Origin: Scalindua sp964344685
GTDB taxonomy: Bacteria > Planctomycetota > Brocadiia > Brocadiales > Scalinduaceae
Assembly (NCBI GenBank): GCA_964344685.1
Contig: CAYFOK010000013.1
Coordinates: forward strand, 1-64,000
Direction: 5' to 3'
Length of the DNA: 64,000 nucleotides
The notes beneath the pieces were generated by a model. The model was given only the letters and a program-made list of their open reading frames with translations, did no database searches and had not been told where the DNA came from. The translations under genes and the position numbers were made by a program. Shown here piece by piece: positions 34,549 to 42,890 of this stretch (position 1 is its first letter; every line of letters begins with the position of its first letter).

Positions 34549-36372
34549 TTAAGTCGCTACTTCCAGTAATATCTGATTGTCTATCAGATTAGCCATATTG
34601 AAGACTCTCTTGATGCACGGGTATTCAACTGCCACGGTCGCCTTAATATTGGTATAGAAATCCGATGGAAGCACTACCACGGCCTTAATGCCCTGTGAAT
34701 TGATGATTGATGGCGCGAAGATTTCCTTACCCATGATGGTCGCGTGTTGAGTGCTTTCACTGATATCAATCAGGTAAATATTTTCGTTGGCCAAAACATC
34801 GAGCTTTTTTATCACATCTACCGCGTAAGCTGCCATGCCCCATAAGGCAACTTTGGAGTATTGTTCCAGGATCGTTGTAACATTCTTTTCGATCATCTGT
34901 AAAATGTTTGAATCATACGGGATACGCAGTCTTTGGTGGCATTTTTTGCAATTAACCCGGTTGGTTGTGAATAGCTTTACATTTTGCCAATCATTCTTCT
35001 CTCCACAAAGCACGCACTCGCCGGTCATGTCAACCCTACCTGCAGCGGGGTATAAATGGTATATATGATAATTGACCGGTTGTAACTCATCCATCTGAGC
35101 ATCATGTATCTCCTGCAACAAGTTCCCGAATTCCTGATCTGTCATCTTTGACACGTTAACCTGCGGGCAGCCGTGACGGAGAAATTTGACTTTGTCTTTT
35201 ATTATTCCTCGATTGCACGCCTCGTTGTATATAAAGGTTCCAGGGTAGGCGACAATAGTAGCAAGTTTCAGTGAGTATTCTCTGTGAGCCTGCCACCATT
35301 TCAGGCTATTTCTTGCTGTTTCCATAGTCTCTTCGATGTCTCCGAAGATTAGGTTTCCTTGCAGAATAAGGCCGAAATCATACACCATTTTAAGTGCTTT
35401 CTCGGTTTGTTCAATAGTGATGCGTTTGCGCATACTCTTTAATACATGGTTATCAGCGCTTTCAATCCCAAATCCCATCTGGATGCACCCGCTCTCTTTG
35501 AGCATGGGAAGCATCTGTAGCGTTATGTCATCAACCCGGAAGGCTGCAGACCATTTTAGATTATAAGGTTTGATTCTCTCACAAAATTCTTTTAGCCTTT
35601 CGAAGTTTTTTGAAAAGAGCTCATCAAACAGAAACAGGCATTCGACGGAGTACTTTGAAATCAGGTAATCTAATTCCTCGAAAAAACTATTAAATGATCG
35701 CTTGCGATACCTGGTTCCAGTCGTGTGGAAGCAAAAAGTGCAACTGAAAGGACAGGATCTGCTGGAGATCATGGAGACTGTATTTTTATGGTGCATTCCA
35801 TTAATGCTTGAACCGGCGGCAATGTATTTCTGGACTTCAAAGCCTTCATAGTCTGGCCATGGAAGATCATCGAGGTTATCAATTTCTTTGCGTGGATTAG
35901 TCATGACATAACGTCCATCATGTTTGAAAATCAAGCCGTTAATTCCATGCAGGTCAGATCCATTTTGCAGAGCATAGGCCAATTCATAACTAGTGATATC
36001 GCCTTCGCCAATAATTCCGATGTCAGCAACCGACAAAGCTTCCATCGCTATCTCCGGTTCGGCTGAGATAATACCTCCCCCGACCACCGTTAGAGCACCA
36101 GTTTGTTTAGCTGCAATAAGGATGTCAAGAATAAGGCGATATTGGACTGAAAGACCGCCTGTCATCACCACATCTATATGGTTTTCTCTCACATGATTGA
36201 GTACGATTTCACTAACCTCTCCCTTCACAAAGTTTAGGTTGAGAGTGTGTACCGAGAAGCCCTTTTTTTTAAGGGCACTGGAGACGAAAGCGATGCCAAG
36301 CGGAAAAAGTGCTGTGTCATTCTCATCCTCGATCATGCGCGGGGCTACAAGCAGAAAGTTTTTAACCTGCAT
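34549..36372 (-). CDS. B12-binding radical SAM protein with C-terminal Rossmann module
   Basis: A 607-residue enzyme. Residues 5-140 are a cobalamin-binding Rossmann domain (PLGIAFVSSALKKKGFSVHT and GGGIISAEPE). A radical SAM barrel follows with the cluster motif CPFSCTFCF (Cx3Cx2C) near 215. Around 450-480 is a zinc-ribbon-like pair (CVLCG, CKKC). The last 100 residues form a separate Rossmann-like module beginning VALWGMAAYAVDVIKKL. B12-radical SAM enzymes methylate unreactive carbons or phosphorus, or rearrange carbon skeletons. The C-terminal module resembles segments on the FkbM, HAD and another radical SAM protein of the same locus. Cotranscription with the GT61 gene is likely. Substrate unknown, presumably a locus-specific sugar or lipid. 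Confidence 0.8.
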   Translation of the reverse strand: MQVKNFLLVAPRMIEDENDTALFPLGIAFVSSALKKKGFSVHTLNLNFVKGEVSEIVLNHVRENHIDVVMTGGLSVQYRLILDILIAAKQTGALTVVGGGIISAEPEIAMEALSVADIGIIGEGDITSYELAYALQNGSDLHGINGLIFKHDGRYVMTNPRKEIDNLDDLPWPDYEGFEVQKYIAAGSSINGMHHKNTVSMISSRSCPFSCTFCFHTTGTRYRKRSFNSFFEELDYLISKYSVECLFLFDELFSKNFERLKEFCERIKPYNLKWSAAFRVDDITLQMLPMLKESGCIQMGFGIESADNHVLKSMRKRITIEQTEKALKMVYDFGLILQGNLIFGDIEETMETARNSLKWWQAHREYSLKLATIVAYPGTFIYNEACNRGIIKDKVKFLRHGCPQVNVSKMTDQEFGNLLQEIHDAQMDELQPVNYHIYHLYPAAGRVDMTGECVLCGEKNDWQNVKLFTTNRVNCKKCHQRLRIPYDSNILQMIEKNVTTILEQYSKVALWGMAAYAVDVIKKLDVLANENIYLIDISESTQHATIMGKEIFAPSIINSQGIKAVVVLPSDFYTNIKATVAVEYPCIKRVFNMANLIDNQILLEVAT

Positions 36373-36459
36373 AGGTAAGAAGTCCTTTATCGTTGATTTT
36401 AATAATTTTCTTTCTAGATAATAACTCAGTATTTGCCATTGATGAGATCTAATACTTAT

Positions 36460-37221
36460 TCATTTAACCCGTTTTAAATATCCATCAGGTGATGCTGTAA
36501 GGACCAGTTTAGAATCGATTGATTCATCTATTTCAAAATCCTGGTTTTCCTTTAAGAATTCTAATACAGCGGTTTTTGGATTGTTTCCTTTCTCCCAGGG
36601 ACGATCTTTTGAAGTTATATCATCAGGGGCTGAATCTTCAATACCTGTATCTCCAACAACACAATAGCTGCCGACACTGACTAATGGAGCGTATGCCTGC
36701 AACTCTGCCAGAACGTGATCGTGAGTATGATTACTGTCCAGGCAAAGCATTATTTTCTCTTTATCATCTGCAAGCTTTTTTACCCTGTTTATTATTTTTG
36801 TATCAATACTTGATCCTTCAAGCATTGTAATCATTTTACTCATAGGATGCGATTGAATTGCCTCTTTATTATGAGCTCGTATATCAATGTCAATTCCAAT
36901 AACATGACCTTCGTCAATCTTACCGCATGCTTTCAATAATGCCAGCATTGAGGCTCTGTGGATTATTGAACCTCCCCATGCAATTCCAGTCTCAATAACA
37001 AGATTTGGTTTGACTTCCCAGATTAATTCCTGCATTGCCATCAGATCTTCAGGGGACTGAATAATTGGAATCCCAAGCCAAAAAAAGTTGTATCCATATC
37101 TTACCTTGTTCACCTGTGACACAATCGCAGAATTAGCTTCCTGAAAAGGTTTGTTACTCTTGTAAGTCTTTATCCGTTCCATGGATTCAGAACGAAATTG
37201 TTCTAACGGTGATTGTTTCAT
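36460..37221 (-). CDS. CmcI-like SAM-dependent methyltransferase/hydroxylase
   Basis: A 253-residue protein of the cephalosporin-hydroxylase (CmcI) family. The class-I SAM-binding fold is visible: ETGIAWGGSIIHRASML (motif I) near residue 76, GIDIDIRAHN (motif II) near 108 and MLCLDSNHTHDHV near 155. Despite the name, members in glycan loci act mainly as O-methyltransferases on sugars. Length is normal. AAGGAT upstream supports the ATG. It lies nine bases downstream of the GT4 gene, so the two are coupled. Confidence 0.8.
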   Translation of the reverse strand: MKQSPLEQFRSESMERIKTYKSNKPFQEANSAIVSQVNKVRYGYNFFWLGIPIIQSPEDLMAMQELIWEVKPNLVIETGIAWGGSIIHRASMLALLKACGKIDEGHVIGIDIDIRAHNKEAIQSHPMSKMITMLEGSSIDTKIINRVKKLADDKEKIMLCLDSNHTHDHVLAELQAYAPLVSVGSYCVVGDTGIEDSAPDDITSKDRPWEKGNNPKTAVLEFLKENQDFEIDESIDSKLVLTASPDGYLKRVK

Positions 37222-37230
37222 GTCTAATCC

Positions 37231-38583
37231 TTAATTACAATGTTGACCTTTTCTCATTAGTCGACTCCATGTCGACAAGTAATTATCTTTTGGAAAAAAA
37301 GCTTTATAATGATGAACAGTTCCTCTTGTTTCAGATTGCCAAAGAGGTGATTCATTTAATTTCGAGATATTTTTCGCCGCATCGTTCTTTTCAACTTCAT
37401 TCGAAGCGCTGGAAAATTGTTTAAATTGTTCACCATATTGACCAAGTGACTCTAAAAAGACATCTTTTGCAGAAATACCGGTTCTTGGAAGATTAATATC
37501 CCAGCTTTTAACTGCTTTCGGTAAAGCCATTATTTGTTTAAAAACTTCAGTCCATTCTCTCACAATAGAACTCAATGAAAAAGTTTTATAAGCATACTCT
37601 TTTGCATTCTTTGATAATTTAGACCTCATTTGTAAGTCAAGATATAATTTTTCAATACCGTCAATGTATTCTTTCTGATTTTTGGCGACAATTCCGGTAA
37701 CTCCATTTTTAATCATATAACTTTCCATACGGTTGGCTAATACCACAGGTACAACACCTGCTGCCATACTTTCTGCTAAAACCTGATCACAAGAGCCATA
37801 ATGATAAGGAGCTAATGGATATCCGAGAACATCAAATTCAGCTAAATATGGATTGATATCATTTACGAGTCCAGTAAACTCAATTTTATTGTTAAGTCCT
37901 CGCTGAGTTGCTTCATGTTGAATTTCTTTTTCTTTTGAACCGCCACAAACTGTAAACTTTACATTTGGGATATCTATTCTGGAACATATATCAAGAAAGT
38001 CCGGGTGCATTTTGCAGTAATCAACTGTTCCAATGTATCCAATATTAAATACATCATGTTCTTTGGGTGAAACTGGGCAAATATGGTCAACTCCGCCAGT
38101 TGACCATACAACTCGCAATAATTCTTTTTGTTTCACAGAAAGACTTTGTATTTCCTTGGTCTCAAAACTTAGTGGAGTAGAAAATACAAACATATCTGGA
38201 TATTGAATAATCTTATTGGTAAATACATAGGGAGCATGAAATCCAGAAATATGGCTCCATATGATCAATCGACACGGAGGTAACTCTAAACGCACCAACA
38301 AATCATATAGCAACGGATGATTCCACCAATGAATCAATATCACATCTGCTTCTGCAATTGCATTAAGTAATTGTGGATTGTCTGACATTTTATCAGACAA
38401 TTTTAGATCTATACTTTCAGCTATTTCAATCGAATTTTTATTAGCATAATCAAGACATATAACTTCATGTTTATAACCGTTATTGTCTTTAACTTTAGAA
38501 AGGTAATTGAGTAAAACTCGCCCAACTCCTCCGCCGAGATGTGGAGTAATATGAAGAATATTTATTTTATGATTCTTATTCAT
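37231..38583 (-). CDS. Glycosyltransferase family 4
   Basis: A 450-residue GT-B fold transferase. The acceptor half opens with INILHITPHLGGGVGRVLLN, the glycine-rich loop of GT4 enzymes. The donor half has FNIGYIGTVDYCKMHPDF, EFTGLVNDINPYLAEFD and the sugar-nucleotide motif GSCDQVLAESMAAGVVPVV, with the E-x7-E-like region. A 90-residue tail is added after the usual end. Retaining transfer to a growing glycan on the cytoplasmic side is expected; donor unknown. It follows the SPASM radical SAM genes, 56 bases downstream. Confidence 0.85.
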   Translation of the reverse strand: MNKNHKINILHITPHLGGGVGRVLLNYLSKVKDNNGYKHEVICLDYANKNSIEIAESIDLKLSDKMSDNPQLLNAIAEADVILIHWWNHPLLYDLLVRLELPPCRLIIWSHISGFHAPYVFTNKIIQYPDMFVFSTPLSFETKEIQSLSVKQKELLRVVWSTGGVDHICPVSPKEHDVFNIGYIGTVDYCKMHPDFLDICSRIDIPNVKFTVCGGSKEKEIQHEATQRGLNNKIEFTGLVNDINPYLAEFDVLGYPLAPYHYGSCDQVLAESMAAGVVPVVLANRMESYMIKNGVTGIVAKNQKEYIDGIEKLYLDLQMRSKLSKNAKEYAYKTFSLSSIVREWTEVFKQIMALPKAVKSWDINLPRTGISAKDVFLESLGQYGEQFKQFSSASNEVEKNDAAKNISKLNESPLWQSETRGTVHHYKAFFPKDNYLSTWSRLMRKGQHCN

Positions 38584-38639
38584 GAAAATTAAAAACTATT
38601 GTGTCCACATTTCACTTACCCTTTCTAATGTGAACTTAA

Positions 38640-39647
38640 TTAAAAAAATTTTCTTAACAACATTTCTGCTGAATCGTCAAGGATATCTTCTTTATGGATG
38701 ACGTCATTCGGAGCACAGCATCGACGGCATGAGTGGTTCATATGTCGTGCACGATTAAGCTGTTCGATTCTAAAACCTCTAAGTGTCTCTGAATGCCACA
38801 TCCTTGAAAGATTATCAGTCTCTATATTCCCTAAAGGGCAGGCTTTATATAATGCATCACAAGGAGAAACACTGCCATCAGGCCACACAGAGAGCATATA
38901 AAAAGGTTGGGGACAAACATCTCTTTTATCATGCCTTTCTCCATACCGATCTATCGATAGATCTGATGCTGTTTCATCATATTCAACACAGTCGTATACA
39001 GGTTTTACATTTTCAATAAACATTCTATCTGAAATCATGGAAAAGATATTATAAAACTTTTCCTGCTCTCCTTTTTCAAGTGAAACATCCATTGTCTTAA
39101 CAAAGATTTGGGTCTGTTCCTTATTTTCATATAGATAAGATAAATTCTCAATAAACTCATCAAAATCAATATCAATACCTGAAACTCTTTTATAGCTTTT
39201 AGTACTTATTCCCTGCAGAGAAATACGGATAACATCAATTCCTGTTGAAATGAGTTGTTTACTGCGTTTTTTTGTTAAAAGTGAGCCGTTTGTAATCATA
39301 TCAACTCTCTCGGCAATTCCAGATTGCTTGATAATTTTTACCATTTCTAGAAGATTTGGGTTTACAAGCGGTTCTCCGTGTCCCATGAATGAAACAAGCT
39401 TAAATTTGTCAGGAAAATCTTCTGCTTGTTTAACGATATTGTTTATAATTGATATCGTCATATTTCCGGAAGATATATTGTAGTCTTCCTTCAATTGTTG
39501 TAATCCTAAACTTTGAGCACAATAACTGCATTTAAAATTACAGGTATTTGTTGGAAAAACATTTAATGTAAAGGGTGTTTTTATGGGGATGCTGTCAGCA
39601 AGCATAACCCGGTCGTCAACACCCGTAAAAGCCTTAATTTCAGACAT
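38640..39647 (-). CDS. Radical SAM/SPASM protein, paralogue 1
   Basis: A radical SAM enzyme of about 335 residues with the cluster motif CNFKCSYC and a C-terminal SPASM-type cysteine set (CPQPFYMLSVWPDGSVSPCD and CRRCCAP), which binds extra iron-sulfur clusters. The barrel motif GHGEPLVNPN and the segment IDVIRISLQGISTKSYK are shared with three sister genes in the locus. SPASM enzymes modify peptides, proteins or sugars. The ATG at 39647 is chosen because AGGTGA lies eight bases upstream; it overlaps the stop of the preceding sister gene by eight bases. Substrate unknown; it may alter a sugar precursor or a glycoprotein. Confidence 0.82.
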   Translation of the reverse strand: MSEIKAFTGVDDRVMLADSIPIKTPFTLNVFPTNTCNFKCSYCAQSLGLQQLKEDYNISSGNMTISIINNIVKQAEDFPDKFKLVSFMGHGEPLVNPNLLEMVKIIKQSGIAERVDMITNGSLLTKKRSKQLISTGIDVIRISLQGISTKSYKRVSGIDIDFDEFIENLSYLYENKEQTQIFVKTMDVSLEKGEQEKFYNIFSMISDRMFIENVKPVYDCVEYDETASDLSIDRYGERHDKRDVCPQPFYMLSVWPDGSVSPCDALYKACPLGNIETDNLSRMWHSETLRGFRIEQLNRARHMNHSCRRCCAPNDVIHKEDILDDSAEMLLRKFF

Positions 39648-40674
39648 GTATATATTCACCTTGAATAAGTTTGATTAGTCGGTCAGTGTGATTATCAACG
39701 TTATCGGACTCTGGAGTAAACGCTTTATAACAATTGCATTTCCCACATACAGGATGGTTATTTCGGTTTCCTTTTAATTGCAACAATCTTAACGATCTGA
39801 GTTTCTCCCCGTTCCATATATCTTTTAAGGATATATCATTAATATTTCCAAGAGCGAAGCTTAAGGGTAATCCTAAAGGTGGACATGGGAATACGTTGCC
39901 ATTAGCATCAGTTTGAAGAGTATAAAATATATACGGACAAACTTCACGGGCGGCTGACTCCTCACCATAAAAAGTAGCAACATTCCCGACTTTGTCATTA
40001 TAATGATCTGTCATAGATGGTTGGGCGTTAAGTAAATGTTCTATGAAGATGTTGTCACAGATGTTACCGAATAACTCGAAAAACTTTTTATTATCTGCCT
40101 CATCATTTAAGAGAGCATCGATTATTTTAATATAAACTTTACAATTATTACGATGTTCATAGAAATATTTAATATTTTCTAACAATTCGTCAAAATTAAT
40201 TTCCATGCCAGTAACTGATTTATACTGTTGGCTTGACAAGCCTTGAATTGATATTCTAAGGTAAGTTAAGCCAGAGGATATTAAACGGTCACTCATATCA
40301 TGTGTAAGCAAAGAAGCGTTAGTGAATATTTCATATTTTTCTGCAATATCAAGCGTAGCAAGTTTAGTGACCATCTCGGCAATATTTGGATTTACGAGTG
40401 GTTCTCCAAGCCCGGTAAGTAATACACGTTTAAATCTTCCGGGAAGCTCCGCAGCTTGATTTGCCAACTTCAGGAAGGTTACATCATCAAGAAGTTGTTG
40501 ATTAAAACCAATTCTCTTCTTAACATTTATTCCAAGACTCTGGGTGCAGTAGCTGCATTTGAAATTACATAACTGAGAAGGTGTAATAAACAATGTAAAG
40601 GGAGTCGGTATTGGAATTATGTCTGCCAGTTCTTGACGATTGTTATCATATCCAGGCTTAATTTGTGCTTTCAT
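39640..40674 (-). CDS. Radical SAM/SPASM protein, paralogue 2
   Basis: A 344-residue sister of the gene that follows it, with CNFKCSYC as cluster motif, TGLGEPLVNPN in the barrel, and SPASM-type cysteines (CPYIFYTLQTDANGNVFPCP and CGKCNC). The shared segment LTYLRISIQGLSSQQYKSV sits at the same place in all four paralogues. The SPASM region differs from its neighbours in cysteine spacing, suggesting different substrates or partners rather than simple redundancy. AGAGAA precedes the ATG. The stop overlaps the next start by eight bases, so the two should be made in fixed ratio. Confidence 0.82.
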   Translation of the reverse strand: MKAQIKPGYDNNRQELADIIPIPTPFTLFITPSQLCNFKCSYCTQSLGINVKKRIGFNQQLLDDVTFLKLANQAAELPGRFKRVLLTGLGEPLVNPNIAEMVTKLATLDIAEKYEIFTNASLLTHDMSDRLISSGLTYLRISIQGLSSQQYKSVTGMEINFDELLENIKYFYEHRNNCKVYIKIIDALLNDEADNKKFFELFGNICDNIFIEHLLNAQPSMTDHYNDKVGNVATFYGEESAAREVCPYIFYTLQTDANGNVFPCPPLGLPLSFALGNINDISLKDIWNGEKLRSLRLLQLKGNRNNHPVCGKCNCYKAFTPESDNVDNHTDRLIKLIQGEYIHV

Positions 40675-40703
40675 TTTATTCTCTGTTAAATAGTGTATAC
40701 ACG

Positions 40704-41681
40704 CTACTTATATATTTCTAACAGTCTTTCAACGTTGGAATCTAAATAGTCCCCTTCCTGCAAACCATACTTAGGGACACTGCATCGTCTGCAAACTTCA
40801 TTCTGGTCTTTGTTCTTAAGTTGATTGAGTAGAAACTTTTTCCTTATATTGGAATTCCAAATATTGAGAAAGCAGTCCTGTCGTGAGTTTCTATAGATTA
40901 TCGGTATTTCCGTAGAACAACATGGCAATACGCTTCCATCAGGGTTTAAGACAAGCATATAAAAAGGCATGGAACAAATATTTGTTTGACCGCTCTGCAA
41001 ACCCATTTTTGTCTTTGATAAATCAGCCCCAAGATTATCATAATCAATATTATTAACAAATGGGATGACATATTCAATTGTCGCACTGTCTGATATATCT
41101 TCAAATATTTTCATAAACTGTTCTTTCTCATTATCATCTGTAAGAGCTGCATCAACAATTTTTACATATACTTCACAATTTTGTCTTGATTTGTAAAAAT
41201 AGGATATATTTTCAATGAGCTGTTCAATGTCAATTGACATGCTGGTAATGCTTTTGTATCTCTCTGAAGTAACACCCTGAATAGATATTCTCAGTCTATC
41301 AAGTCCGGCAGAAATTAGGTGATTTGAGAGTTCAGGTGTTAACAAGGTTCCGTTGGTTACTATTTCAATTCTTTCTGAAATATATTTTTGCTTCGCGTAT
41401 TTAACCATTTCTGCAATGTCCTTATGAATCAATGGTTCACCATGTCCTGCAAATATTAGAGCCTTTAATTTCTGCGGAAAATCAAGAAAGTCATCAATGG
41501 CTTTCTTATATACATCGAATGACATGTTTTGCCTGTTAAATGACATTTCTTCAAGCTCATCCTGCGTTAAGCTATGTAAACAATAATTACATTTCAAATT
41601 ACAATAAAATGATGGAAAAACATGTAAAGATAATGGAGTTGCAAGCGGTAAATGATCATAGAGTTGTAAGCGTTTTTCCAT
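40704..41681 (-). CDS. Radical SAM/SPASM protein, paralogue 3
   Basis: A 325-residue radical SAM enzyme with CNLKCNYC, GHGEPLIHKDI and LDRLRISIQGVTSERYKSI. C-terminal cysteines are CSMPFYMLVLNPDGSVLPCC and CRRCSVP. The ATG at 41681 is chosen because TGAGGA lies just upstream, between it and the stop of the FkbM gene. An earlier ATG at 41693 overlaps that stop by one base and lacks its own binding site. It lies 29 bases from paralogue 2. Role as for the sister genes, inferred only. Confidence 0.8.
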   Translation of the reverse strand: MEKRLQLYDHLPLATPLSLHVFPSFYCNLKCNYCLHSLTQDELEEMSFNRQNMSFDVYKKAIDDFLDFPQKLKALIFAGHGEPLIHKDIAEMVKYAKQKYISERIEIVTNGTLLTPELSNHLISAGLDRLRISIQGVTSERYKSITSMSIDIEQLIENISYFYKSRQNCEVYVKIVDAALTDDNEKEQFMKIFEDISDSATIEYVIPFVNNIDYDNLGADLSKTKMGLQSGQTNICSMPFYMLVLNPDGSVLPCCSTEIPIIYRNSRQDCFLNIWNSNIRKKFLLNQLKNKDQNEVCRRCSVPKYGLQEGDYLDSNVERLLEIYK

Positions 41682-41692
41682 ATATTTCCTCA

Positions 41693-42853
41693 TTAATTAC
41701 ATGTTGCATATAGTACTGTTTCCATCGTGCAGGAGGAGTACGTTCTTAAATAAAAGTGATAATCTAAATTCCAACTGTCGAGCAGAAAGGGGATGTCCCA
41801 AAGATGATTAATATTATGATATACACATATTGCTAAATCTGGACGATTTTTACATATGACATTTTTAGCTCCTTCAAGGGCATTTAATTCTGCTCCCTCC
41901 ACGTCCATTTTAATAAACGTCGGAGAAAAGCCCATTATACTGTCATCAAGAGAGACACACTTTGCAAAACTATCTCCATCCGAAGATATTTGACCAGAAC
42001 CAATACCTTCACGAAATGTTAAGGTTTCAGTTTTGTTGTTCACAGCATATGGAAACAATATAATTTGTTTGGTTCGTGATCTCAGCTTGTCAGCTACGGC
42101 TGATAATTTAGCATAATTGATATTATCCGGTTCAAACGAAGCAATTGCCTCAATGTCATCATGAGTTTTTAATAATTCTTCTATTGTGTCACCAACGTAA
42201 CCACCACAATCAACAAATCGTTTATACCCTTTATTCATCATGATATTCTGAGGGAAGTATTGATTCTCTTGGCTGTTTTCCGTACAAAAATCGTAATTCC
42301 TGGTTATATGTGCGATAAGATTTGATTTGTATAATGCAACGCTTTCTTCATCACTCCATATCTTTGCTATTCTATTAATTTTATCCTTATTATATAAAAA
42401 ATAATCTGGACTAATTATTTTATCATCGCAATCATCCGGGTAAACAAGTTGTGCACGAATACTTTGTGAATCAACAACATTACTGAAGCCGCAATATTCA
42501 ATGAACTTTTTAATACTTTGAATTATGTATGTTTTTGTTGCAATGGATAACAACACCACCGCATCTCTCTTTATGGCGTTATCAATATGCTGATCATCTG
42601 CACAGTAAACAGGGATGTCAAATAATCGTTCATTTTCCTTTGCAGCTTTATCAAGAAAAGCAAAAGGTTTGATGCCATACTTAGACATTAAATTATACAT
42701 TTCTCTGCCAAAACCTCCGGCACCATATATAAATATAGTTTGCTCTTTAATAGTTTTAATCACGCTATCTATGTCATTGAGCTGCTTCAGATCTAATTGA
42801 CAAATTAGCGATTCTATGAAGCCTGTTTTGTTGTTTTGTATTAGCTGCACCAT
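41693..42853 (-). CDS. FkbM-family methyltransferase with N-terminal Rossmann module
   Basis: A 386-residue protein. Residues about 37-135 form a small Rossmann-like module starting TIFIYGAGGFGREMYNLMSK with KPFAFLDKAA after it, as in PglD/sugar-locus N-terminal domains. The C-terminal half is an FkbM-type methyltransferase: KRFVDCGGYVGDTIEELL (SAM motif I), IASFEPDNINYAKL and FIKMDVEGAELNALEGA. FkbM enzymes O-methylate sugars or polyketides. The stop is joined to the next radical SAM gene. Methylation of a locus-made glycan is the likely job. Confidence 0.82.
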   Translation of the reverse strand: MVQLIQNNKTGFIESLICQLDLKQLNDIDSVIKTIKEQTIFIYGAGGFGREMYNLMSKYGIKPFAFLDKAAKENERLFDIPVYCADDQHIDNAIKRDAVVLLSIATKTYIIQSIKKFIEYCGFSNVVDSQSIRAQLVYPDDCDDKIISPDYFLYNKDKINRIAKIWSDEESVALYKSNLIAHITRNYDFCTENSQENQYFPQNIMMNKGYKRFVDCGGYVGDTIEELLKTHDDIEAIASFEPDNINYAKLSAVADKLRSRTKQIILFPYAVNNKTETLTFREGIGSGQISSDGDSFAKCVSLDDSIMGFSPTFIKMDVEGAELNALEGAKNVICKNRPDLAICVYHNINHLWDIPFLLDSWNLDYHFYLRTYSSCTMETVLYATCN

Positions 42854-42890
42854 GTTTATAATTCTAATCCAATTGTATGAGTATTTATAA